Part shown: in pieces, positions 1 through 8,400 of the stretch
Layout: the number at the start of each line of letters is the position of its first letter
Position numbering within the stretch: position 1 is the first letter of the stretch
Origin: Paenibacillus oryzisoli
GTDB taxonomy: Bacteria > Bacillota > Bacilli > Paenibacillales > NBRC-103111
Direction: 5' to 3'
Length of the DNA stretch: 64,000 nt
NCBI RefSeq assembly: GCF_001653565.1
Contig: NZ_LYPB01000050.1
Span: 62,001-126,000, forward strand
Translations under genes and position numbers: made by a program
The notes under the pieces: model-generated
Told to the model about the DNA's origin: nothing
Seen by the model: the letters and a program-made list of their open reading frames with translations, nothing else
The model's database searches: none

Positions 1-2861
1 TTGTCAACAATAACTGTGGTTGGTGCCGCTGTCAGCGTGAAGTAATCCAATTGTAGGCGGTATCCGGATGCGCTAGCATTCTTGCCCGTTGTCGTAATAC
101 GGAACAAGTAGCTGCCCGGATAACTGAAGTTGTATGAACCGAATTGAAAATCCTTATATTTCTCTGTTGTCGACCAAAACGTATCAATAGGCGTTCCGAT
201 ATTTACCCCATTGATTGAAAGCTGGATGATACTATTGTTACTTGCCTTCATCACACGGCCGATTACATTATACGTACCGGCTTGTGTCACATCCAAGCTG
301 AATTCGGTATAGTCTGCTGCTGCCGAATGGTTGAAACCAAGCTTCTTGCCACCGCTGGCATTCGTATCGTTATAGACGACAATGGAATCCGTCATTACAT
401 TAACGGGTAGTGTCTCTGCCTCATAGGGGATCGGCAACGGAATTGGAGACGGATTAGCCGTCTGTGTACCCGTTAAACCAAACTTAACCTTGTATGATTT
501 TCCACCCGAGTCCTTCACGTTTACCTTGAATTTAATCGTTGGGGTATATTGCAAGATCGTTACCGCTGGATCTTTTGAAATTAAATTTTTCGCAGATTTT
601 GCTACTTCAATATAAATGTTGCCTACGTTATCTTGTGTAGGGTCTGATACGGAAACCTCGTAATCGCTCGACGTTTCACGCGTCATAACAGACGATTTGG
701 AATCCGACGTTACTTCGCCAACTGTCTTCCGCGCATCCTTCCAGAAGTTATAGCCTGTAACTTTGAGTCCTGTTTCTTTGACAGCTTGCGCGTCGCTTGA
801 ATTCTCCAGAATAGTTATATTCGGTGATGCTGCATAGCTCGCAACTTGCGTACTCGTTTTATTCGGAAGCATAACGTAAGAATACGTGCCATTCGTTGGG
901 TTTACCCCATGATCGAACCAGAGCGTCATGTAATTACGCGTATAAAGGGTCTCTGTATAAGAACCCTTATTCGAATTGATGTCTTTCCACTTACCTGTTC
1001 TCGCTTCACGAAGTCCCTTGATCGTTGCGCCTCCTGGGAAGTAATAGCCGAGGTCTGAACCGGACACATTGCCCGCCAGGTGGATATAGTTCGTGCCACT
1101 CATCGTCTCTGACCAGCCGAGAGAAGTCGATTTGGCTGTGCCGTTAACAGTAAGGGCATTATTACCTGTCGAATTAATCTTCCGATTCTCGACTATCGTC
1201 TCCGTAGTGACGCCATCTGTACTGTTAATATCCGAACCAAGTGCTACGATTTCATCATCGAACATGAACCACGATTTTTTCGTAGTTAACGTTTTATCTA
1301 TCGAACTCCCTATCTCACCAAGCGCTTGATACTGCATGCCTGTTACACCGTATAGCCCAAGCATGTCTGCCCCGCCTGCCCATGAGCTCTTGCTCCTACC
1401 AGATTTTTGCGTAACTCCGTTAAGCACGGTTGTTCCTGGCAATCGGTGGTTGTTCACAGTCGGCCAGAAATTATCGTTGAATTGGGACACATCGTTATTA
1501 TAGAGCGTAACCATGCCATCCCCAACATGCCATATATTATTATTCTCACTATTGATGGACTCATAGTTCATAATACGATCCGAAGACATGCCAACATTTA
1601 CCGCATAACCTGGTCTCACCTGTACAACACGATCCATGCCTGCGAATTGTTTGTAGCCAAGCTGCTCGCTCCGTGGTGAAATACCTGTGTTGCTTAAAAT
1701 GCTTTTGGCTTCAGTAAGCAGCCACATGGATATGCCGTTATAATAACTCTTGTTAGGATCGGCCTGCAACCAGGCCTTGACCATACTTCTGTAAGCAGCG
1801 GCATCTGTTGGGGAAGCCACATAAGATAGTTGGATAAGAGCTGTGACAACTCCTCCGCTGGAAAGGTTATCCTCTTCCTTATATCTGGAAATTTCCCGGC
1901 CCCGAACGGTATCCATGAGATTTCCTTTGTAAACAAATGGCTCAAAGGAATCATAGACCCACTGGAACACATTGGCCACATTAGGGTCGGTTACCTCCCA
2001 AGTCGAACCGTCAAGTAGATACAAGATTTGGGAAAGACTTGAAATTAAAGATGTGCCATACCCGCCTGTATAAGCCAAATAGTCATGCTGAACAAATGAA
2101 CCATCTGCATAGAACCCGTCACCACTCGTAACATAAGGAAGGAATGCACTCAACCCGTCACGGGCATCAGCGAGCGTAATCCCAGCTGGCACATTATTTT
2201 TGCCTAGGATGGCTGCTATCGCGCAAACTTGAACTTCCCACATCCGATTCGCGCCAGTCATATCAATATCATTTTGGAAAGAATTCACCGCTGCTACACT
2301 CTCATCTATTTGCGTCTGCGTTAAATCATCGTACATCAGAGCTACAAGGTCATTCAACGCTAAAGCATTGCCGATTTCCCAGTACCACCAATTCGATCCA
2401 CCTCTTGGTGCACCTTCATAATAAATGCGGCCATGCATCCAATCCAAGCCGTCGATAATCGCAGCCTTCAAGCCCGTATTCCCCATAAGGGACGAGCCGT
2501 ACGTGCGATAAGCTAGGGCCATTTCGACTAGCATACGATAGGAATACATGGTGCTTGATGGGTAATTCGCTGCACTTATCGGGTATTGGTTCCAAAGCTT
2601 TGACCGACTCGGATCCGTAAGCATCGTATCCCAATTCTCTTGTGCCGCAGTCGTGATCTGGGTGATTCGTGTTGCATTATCAACATCAGTTAGTGAATAC
2701 GTCGTCGGACTCGTCAACATTTTCACGTACTTTTCCCTTAATGCATCGAACTCGTCAGATGCATGTGCTTTCTTCATATCAACTGGGACCCATAGTGATC
2801 CGCAAGCAATCAGCAGGGCTAAGCTAACCATCACTAGTCTTCTCATTATAACAATCCGCAT
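1..2861 (-). CDS. Polysaccharide lyase family 8, xanthan/hyaluronate lyase type (3' end beyond window)
   Basis: Secreted lyase that should cleave uronic-acid-containing polysaccharide by beta-elimination. The reading frame is open from ATG 2861 to the window edge (953 codons seen). GGAGG lies 8 nt before the ATG. A signal peptide (about residues 1-35, ending near HASDEFDAL) precedes the alpha/alpha-toroid lyase domain. Active-site motifs are visible: GGSNWWYWEIGN, DGSFVQHDYLAYTGGYG (catalytic His and Tyr) and VRGREISR (Arg). The beta-sandwich domains follow, then a CBM35/6-like module beginning near PIPYEAETLP. From memory the N-terminal part looks closest to xanthan lyase of Bacillus sp. GL1; hyaluronate or chondroitin activity cannot be excluded. 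It is a close paralogue of the gene at 39914-43594, and by that comparison about 270 C-terminal residues (golvesin-like and discoidin modules) lie outside the window. Confidence 0.92.
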   Translation of the reverse strand, partial: MRIVIMRRLVMVSLALLIACGSLWVPVDMKKAHASDEFDALREKYVKMLTSPTTYSLTDVDNATRITQITTAAQENWDTMLTDPSRSKLWNQYPISAANYPSSTMYSYRMLVEMALAYRTYGSSLMGNTGLKAAIIDGLDWMHGRIYYEGAPRGGSNWWYWEIGNALALNDLVALMYDDLTQTQIDESVAAVNSFQNDIDMTGANRMWEVQVCAIAAILGKNNVPAGITLADARDGLSAFLPYVTSGDGFYADGSFVQHDYLAYTGGYGTSLISSLSQILYLLDGSTWEVTDPNVANVFQWVYDSFEPFVYKGNLMDTVRGREISRYKEEDNLSSGGVVTALIQLSYVASPTDAAAYRSMVKAWLQADPNKSYYNGISMWLLTEAKSILSNTGISPRSEQLGYKQFAGMDRVVQVRPGYAVNVGMSSDRIMNYESINSENNNIWHVGDGMVTLYNNDVSQFNDNFWPTVNNHRLPGTTVLNGVTQKSGRSKSSWAGGADMLGLYGVTGMQYQALGEIGSSIDKTLTTKKSWFMFDDEIVALGSDINSTDGVTTETIVENRKINSTGNNALTVNGTAKSTSLGWSETMSGTNYIHLAGNVSGSDLGYYFPGGATIKGLREARTGKWKDINSNKGSYTETLYTRNYMTLWFDHGVNPTNGTYSYVMLPNKTSTQVASYAASPNITILENSSDAQAVKETGLKVTGYNFWKDARKTVGEVTSDSKSSVMTRETSSDYEVSVSDPTQDNVGNIYIEVAKSAKNLISKDPAVTILQYTPTIKFKVNVKDSGGKSYKVKFGLTGTQTANPSPIPLPIPYEAETLPVNVMTDSIVVYNDTNASGGKKLGFNHSAAADYTEFSLDVTQAGTYNVIGRVMKASNNSIIQLSINGVNIGTPIDTFWSTTEKYKDFQFGSYNFSYPGSYLFRITTTGKNASASGYRLQLDYFTLTAAPTTVIVD

Positions 2862-3171
2862 TCCTTATACCTCCGATAGGTTAATGTGGTATGAATGTCT
2901 TCTCATGTTGTTCAGAACGCAATGCCTCCTTCCATTGTGGCGTTACTAAAAAAAGAAGTTGCATTTCCAAATTCAAACAAAGTTTGGAAGCGCTTTATTC
3001 TTTTTCTAAAACTCATTTTATAGATTGTTAGCGTACCAAACAATCCTCCTCATGCTAGATTTGGTTCAATCTATCCACATCCACATCATTTCTTATAGCT
3101 CATTATCCTGCCATATATAACAAATTTTCACAGAATGTTTGCTATTCGGGTTAACAAATTCGTATGAGAAA
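2862..3171 (-). promoter_or_regulatory. Promoter region and cre of the PL8 gene
   Basis: Non-coding stretch upstream of the lyase. A TATAAA -10 box (minus strand) sits at 3017-3022. Just upstream is an inverted repeat GATTGTT/AACAATC (3023-3029 and 3039-3045) that could be an operator. A cre-like site, TGGAAGCGCTTTAT on the plus strand, lies at 2985-2998, downstream of the predicted start site where CcpA would act as a roadblock. The -35 box is weak (ATTGTT or TTGTTT), suggesting activator dependence. The leader is partly conserved with the leader of the paralogous lyase at 43595-43670. Confidence 0.55.
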
Positions 3172-3196
3172 AACCACCCCATATAGCGGAGTGGTT
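3172..3196 (-). terminator. Terminator of the AhpD-like gene
   Basis: Stem AACCACCCC / GGAGTGGTT with one mismatch. On the minus strand it is followed by a run of five T. Confidence 0.7.
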
Positions 3197-3227
3197 ACAC
3201 AACTTCTTTCATAAATCCTTTGATTCC

Positions 3228-3689
3228 TTATTTATGAGCCGCTGGTTGATAATCTCCTGGAATCATTCCCGTTGAAATTGCAATTCGATTCCAACAGTTG
3301 ATCGCATTAATTGCCATAATCAAATTAGCAAATTGGCCTTCATCGAAATGGTTGCGGACTTGGGCATATAATTCCTGTGGAACGCCAGCATCCGAAATTT
3401 TGGTCACAGCCTCTGTTAATGCGATCGCGACCCGCTCTTCCTCTGTATAGAATGGCGCCTCGCGCCATGCGTTGAGCATATACAAGCGCTGCTCGGTCTC
3501 ACCCATCGCACGCGCATCTTTGGTATGCATATCCAAGCAATAGGCACATCCATTTATTTGCGAGGCACGGATTTTAATTAGCTCCAATAATGTGGGATCA
3601 ATACCACTCTTCCTTACGTATCCTTCTAATTTCAAAAGTGTTTGAAAAGCTTCCGGTTGTGCTTTCGTATAATCAAATCTGATTTCCAT
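3228..3689 (-). CDS. Carboxymuconolactone decarboxylase / AhpD-like alkylhydroperoxidase family protein
   Basis: A 153-residue cytoplasmic protein of the CMD/AhpD fold, a family of thiol peroxidase-like proteins. It carries the AhpD core signature: Glu36, then Cys48-x2-Cys51 with His55 (CAYCLDMH), the redox-active cysteine pair and proton-relay residues. The ATG at 3689 is preferred over an upstream one at 3740 because AAAGGAG lies 9-10 nt before it. It is divergent from an Rrf2 regulator across a 233-bp intergenic region containing a 25-bp palindrome, the usual layout for a redox-regulated pair. The physiological substrate is unknown. Confidence 0.9.
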   Translation of the reverse strand: MEIRFDYTKAQPEAFQTLLKLEGYVRKSGIDPTLLELIKIRASQINGCAYCLDMHTKDARAMGETEQRLYMLNAWREAPFYTEEERVAIALTEAVTKISDAGVPQELYAQVRNHFDEGQFANLIMAINAINCWNRIAISTGMIPGDYQPAAHK

Positions 3690-3740
3690 GTGTAGGTACA
3701 CTCCTTTATTTGTAGTTATTATAGAATACGTCTCCGTCAT

Positions 3741-3765
3741 ATCGTCGATAATATTAATCGACGAT
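3741..3765. promoter_or_regulatory. Palindromic operator between the AhpD-like and Rrf2 genes
   Basis: Perfect inverted repeat ATCGTCGAT-(7 nt)-ATCGACGAT. It overlaps the likely -10 of the minus-strand AhpD-like gene (TAATAT/TATTAT region, -35 TTGTAG). The position fits repression by the divergent Rrf2 regulator; the regulator assignment is inference. Confidence 0.65.
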
Positions 3766-3851
3766 TAACGTTATCTACAATATACCCATTTCCCTTATGA
3801 CTGTCAACGATAAATCATGGATTTGTAGCTATTAACACCAAATGCCCCTAT

Positions 3852-3880
3852 TTGACAAGGGGTTTAAATCAACCTAAGAT
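3852..3880 (+). promoter_or_regulatory. Sigma-A promoter of the Rrf2 gene
   Basis: Consensus TTGACA (3852-3857), a 17-nt spacer and TAAGAT (3875-3880). The predicted start near 3887 is about 36 nt before ATG 3923. Confidence 0.8.
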
Positions 3881-3922
3881 GTTTAATAGCAACCTTATTT
3901 GGATCTGAAAGCAGGTGTTGGG

Positions 3923-4432
3923 ATGCAGTATAGTATTGGCGTAGAATATGGACTGCATTGTTTGGTATATCTCATTGATATTCCTACTGATTCGACCATC
4001 GGGATTAAAGAACTGTCTGCTTTTCAAGGCGTTTCGGAAACTTATCTCTCAAAAATTTTCAGTAAATTAACCAAAGCTGGTATCGTAATTTCTGTCCCTG
4101 GAGTCAAAGGAGGCTATAAATTAGCCAAGTCGCCTGCGGATATATCTTTTTGGGATGTTGTAGAAGCCGTTGAAGGTGCTACCCCTATTTTTCAATGTAA
4201 AAACATCAAAAATAATAGCTATCTCTGCCGCGATGAAGAATATGCCGCATGCGCGCAAGCTTCTCCCTGTACAATTAATTTAGTCATGCTCGAAGCTGAA
4301 GATAGTATGCGCAATGTTCTGCGCAACAAGTCACTTACTTGGTTAAACGAAGAACTGGATCGCGTGTTAACGCCCCAATCCCGCAAAGAAACACGTGAAT
4401 ATTTTGCGAATAATAACCAAGTTTCGCGGTGA
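3923..4432 (+). CDS. Rrf2 family transcriptional regulator
   Basis: A 169-residue DNA-binding regulator with an N-terminal winged helix-turn-helix (residues about 1-75, wing GVKGGYKLAKSP). Four cysteines follow in the region where Rrf2 proteins such as IscR and NsrR hold an Fe-S cluster: Cys92, Cys102, Cys110 and Cys116. A redox or iron-sulfur sensing role is therefore plausible, but the spacing (C-x9-C-x7-C-x5-C) is not the exact IscR pattern, so the ligand is unknown. An in-frame TTG at 3899 is an alternative start; ATG 3923 fits better with the conserved family N-terminus (MQYSIGVEYG). It probably controls itself and the divergent AhpD-like gene. Confidence 0.9.
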   Translation: MQYSIGVEYGLHCLVYLIDIPTDSTIGIKELSAFQGVSETYLSKIFSKLTKAGIVISVPGVKGGYKLAKSPADISFWDVVEAVEGATPIFQCKNIKNNSYLCRDEEYAACAQASPCTINLVMLEAEDSMRNVLRNKSLTWLNEELDRVLTPQSRKETREYFANNNQVSR

Positions 4433-4441
4433 AAATAAAGA

Positions 4442-4466
4442 AACCCACAGCAATTAGCTGTGGGTT
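4442..4466. terminator. Bidirectional terminator between Rrf2 and methyltransferase genes
   Basis: Perfect 10-bp stem AACCCACAGC / GCTGTGGGTT with a 5-nt loop between two convergent genes. Confidence 0.75.
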
Positions 4467-4493
4467 ATAAGTCTATTTGAGTGCATTTTCCAA

Positions 4494-5288
4494 TCAAGGA
4501 TATAGCGGAAATAACTCCACATCCAATCTATCAGCAACAAGCGTGTAGAATTCGGGAAATCTTGGATCTGCCTTACTTATAAGCTCTTCGAATGTACGTA
4601 TACATAGTCCTGATGCACTAATCGCAGTTATAATCTCTCCGACTGTCCAGCCTCGTACTAACACCTTGCTTAACTCCGAACGTTCTTCCTCAGGGAGCAG
4701 CTTAGCAAATGCCACTTGTCCTTCCTTAATCCGATCATCAAAGTAGTTACCAGTTGGCTCTGGCAAATTATATGTGTTCAGCCATGCCCGTGCGAAAGGA
4801 TGAAAATCGGTCAAAATAAACCGGCCCATGCTCCCAAGTCTACGATGAACCACATTGAAAATAGCATGGAGATCTGTAAAGTAATGCAAAACACCAAACT
4901 CCATCAACACGATGTCAAATTGGCCTAGCTTTTCTTCGTTGGGGATATCCAAAGCATCTGAACAGATATAATTAATCATGACACCAGTAGCTGCAGCAAC
5001 CTGCATCGCGTACAACCGATTTTCTTCCGATATGTCCACTACGGTCACTTCCGCACCTAACAATGCCAAAGAAATTGCCTTTCTACCATGTGAGCCCAGA
5101 AGGTTAAGAACACGCTTTCCTGCTAGATCACCCATATACTTTAACCAGTAACGCAAATGATGTTTGTGTTCTAGTTTCAGTTCCTCTGCAAGTTCTTCCG
5201 GTGTTCCATAATTACGAACCCATGCCTGATACGCTTTCGTTTCCCATGCCATTTTGTTCGCAGTTGACAGTTGTTTTTGCAAATACAT
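4494..5288 (-). CDS. Class I SAM-dependent methyltransferase
   Basis: A 264-residue cytoplasmic methyltransferase with a Rossmann fold. Motif I is RVLNLLGSHGRKA near residue 60, followed by the acidic loop VTVVDIS and the strand FDIVLMEFGVLHYF. The substrate is not predictable from sequence. GGGAGG sits only 1-2 nt before ATG 5288 but 7 nt before an in-frame TTG at 5282, so translation may start at TTG 5282. It is a single-gene unit with its own promoter and a shared terminator. Confidence 0.88.
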   Translation of the reverse strand: MYLQKQLSTANKMAWETKAYQAWVRNYGTPEELAEELKLEHKHHLRYWLKYMGDLAGKRVLNLLGSHGRKAISLALLGAEVTVVDISEENRLYAMQVAAATGVMINYICSDALDIPNEEKLGQFDIVLMEFGVLHYFTDLHAIFNVVHRRLGSMGRFILTDFHPFARAWLNTYNLPEPTGNYFDDRIKEGQVAFAKLLPEEERSELSKVLVRGWTVGEIITAISASGLCIRTFEELISKADPRFPEFYTLVADRLDVELFPLYP

Positions 5289-5316
5289 ACCTCCCAGATT
5301 TACTTAATCACTCCAG

Positions 5317-5351
5317 ATGGTATATAATACCATTCACTTCTTTAATGTCAA
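5317..5351 (-). promoter_or_regulatory. Methyltransferase promoter with palindrome over the -10
   Basis: On the minus strand TTGACA (5346-5351), a 16-nt spacer and TATTAT (5324-5329). An inverted repeat ATGGTAT-ATA-ATACCAT (5317-5333) covers the -10, a good position for a repressor site. Confidence 0.65.
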
Positions 5352-5362
5352 TATTTACTTTA

Positions 5363-5410
5363 CAAAAAGAAATAAAAGAGCCGAATGGATCGTTCTCATC
5401 CACTCAGCTC
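5363..5410 (-). terminator. Terminator of the 1868-residue secreted protein gene
   Basis: Stem 5378-5389 with 5399-5410 (12 bp, two G-T pairs), followed on the minus strand by a T-rich tract at 5363-5377. Confidence 0.75.
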
Positions 5411-5416
5411 TTAGGG

Positions 5417-8400
5417 TTATTTCACAATAATTTGTATAACGTCACTTACCGTTGTTCCACTTTCATTTATAAACTCACCACGATACTGATAAGTGCCAGG
5501 GGCTTTCCCAGAAATTTGTGTAATTGCTGATTGCGCACTTGGTGTGTGGGAAGATAAAGCTTGCTTTTCAATAAGTTCGCCATTTTCGTATAAGCGATAT
5601 GCTACTGCGTTCGTCCCCCACCACATATTCGCGGTAATGGTATAGTTCCCATCTTGATCCCAGTTGTCACTGGACAACACAGGCTTGCCGGGATTCGCTT
5701 CAGCCACGGTGACGGTGTGTGGATCACATGCCGTCGTTCCATACGAATTCGATAACTCGCAGGTGTACACATAGGTTCCGTTTGACTTACCTTGTATCGG
5801 AACAATGGAAGTCTGAGCTGCTGGCGATGCATCGGCTAGTGGGTTCGCTTGGATCATCTGTCCATTCTCATACAACTTATACAGGGATCCATTATTCCCC
5901 CACCACATATTCATCGTAATATCGTAATCACCATCCTGCAGGCCAGTCGCAACAACATTGTTATCCGATAGTATCGGTTTAGCCGGTGCGAGTGCGCTAT
6001 TCGCAAATGCTGAGTCGAAAGATTGCCGCTCGAACTTAACGGCATCAGCCCTCGTATAAATCATATCCGCAGGAAGGGTAGGCGGATCTACCGTAGTCGG
6101 AGTGTCCCTCGTTAAACGAACATACTCGCTGCCGTCCCCTGTAAAGTCGAAAGTGCCCAGAGTCACCCACCCGGACGAGCCGACTGTTGCATCGAGATAC
6201 GTGACCTCGGTAACCGACTGATGTTTGACTTCAACTTTGACATGGTTATCGTTGGCCGTTGTATGAACAAGCTTATAAATAGAGACCGTATATCTCCCCG
6301 CAGGGAACTGGGCCTTCCAAGTCGCCGATGAACCTTGAACGGTAGAGTAGCGGGATTTCACGCCAATTTTGTAACCAGCTAAATTGCTCTGGCTCCATGA
6401 CCCTTCTGTCGTGTATAACCCGGCCGTATTCGTACTGTCGACGATTACCGTCAGATCCTTGATCGCTATGGTCAAATGCGGTGTTGTTAGAGTCACTCCG
6501 TCCAGCGTGACCGAAGCCCACACTTCGATATGATCTGTTACGCCATCAAGACTTTGCAGGGTCAACACACCGCTGCTGTCGACTACAGCCAGATCGGTTC
6601 TATCCACGAAATACTGCACATTTGCCTGACTCAGGTCCGCGATCAGTCCATTATCCATATGACCAGTTACGCTCAGTTGAGCTTCTTGCGTCATCTGCAA
6701 TTCTTCTCGATCTGACTTGATGACCACCGATTCCAATTGCAGCGCTCGATTAGGGTCCACCCACATCATGGCATCGGCAACTACGCGTGACTTGTTGGCC
6801 TTATTGGTTAATTCCACGTAGCCACTATCCCCTGCTGCAAAAGGATAAGCTCCTAGGAACATCCATGTTCCATTGGCTGTGGACTGATCAACGGTAACCG
6901 TCTCGGAGCCGCCGCTATAATGAATAGTAAATGTGGCATTGGTTGCCCAATTTTCCGTTGTTGCGGTAATTTGCGGCAGCTTGTAATACACGCTATACGT
7001 AACCGTTTCCGGCAACTCGGGCCGCCAAGCGATGGTACTTGTTGCTGTGCTCGCATTCGATTTAGCATACACATAGTTATCGTAATAATAGTCATTAGCC
7101 GTGGTATCCCGTATCCAGACGCCTTCTGTTTCGGCTTCCGTATTATCCACAATGATAGTTGATTCATCGTGCCATTCCGGTTGCACTGGCGTTACTGCAA
7201 CGTGATCAGGCAGATAAAGCGTCCGCTTGCGGGTCTGTTTGCCGTCGGATTCCACATAATATGTGAACGTTTGGGATAAATCGTTTACCCGTACAGACCA
7301 TTCCATCGGATAGATCGTATCTGGCACGGTCGTGTACGTGGCCCCGCCATCCAAAGAGTAATGGATCGTAGCTGACTTCGTCGTTTTGGCCTGCACATAA
7401 GCGTCGTAGGACGTTTCGTCAGGCTTGACGATGAGCATGCCTTTCACAGCATCGATTGGACTGTGAACATCGAAGAAATAGCTGGCATCCGATGTATCGG
7501 CCGTTCTAACCTGATGCAGTGGCACATCAATGTCGAGCCCCTCTACAATGATAGCGGTTATTCCCTTGCTTGAAACCGTGGCCTGAATGATTCCGCCACT
7601 CATAACCGCTTGCTGTGGTGTTCCATTATCGCGAATGATAGTGACGTTATAATCTTGTGCTGGATTGAACCCGATCATTTGCGCATTCAGTTCGATCGGA
7701 GTCTGTACCTCAGACGTCGATTCGTTACTTAAGCTGATGTAGAACTTATTGCCGCTTTCGCCCGTTATCCAGTTCAATTGCGGGTGGTTCGTCTCAATAA
7801 TTCCTTTGGGCATCCAGAGCCACACATTGGAATTGCCATAAAATTGACCCGGTTTATTCCCATAGAGGTGATACTTGAACCATAAGAAATTCGTTTCGAA
7901 TACGGAAGGGAACGTAATATTTCCATTCGATTTCAGCGATTGTTCACTGATCAAATAGTCCATCGTTTGCCCGAGCTGTGCTGGCATGTGGTGATAATAG
8001 ATGGATGTAGCTCCGCTTGGACCTTCCAGTGGAAATTCTGGCTCTAATTGACTAACAGCAAAGCCTTTATAGTAATAACCGGGATAGCTGGAATAGCGTC
8101 CAATGACTGCATTATGAGCGATATCCTGCAAAAGTTTATCGCCTGTATAGAGTGATAGTCTCATCATGAATGGCGCTTCCTGCGCGTTCATCCGGTAATA
8201 GCCCGTTGTACTTCCCGCTTCAAACGTCAGCCCATTCGGAGAAACAAGCCATTTGTCCGCTTGCACGCCTCCGGCTACATCTTCAGGGAGCTTGTTCCTA
8301 GGATAGGCGTATTTCCCGCTTTCCGGCCAGTGGAACGACTCTGCGTAATTATACGTCTCTGGTTGCGGAATTGTAACGGTACCTTCATGGACAGGGCGAG

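Noticed and set aside
2912..2935. Conserved 24-nt mini reading frame (ATGGAAGGAGGC...TTC stop) on the minus strand in the leaders of both PL8 genes (also 43647-43670), considered as a leader peptide.
   Set aside because: No ribosome binding site precedes either ATG, and the similarity is explained by the recent gene duplication.
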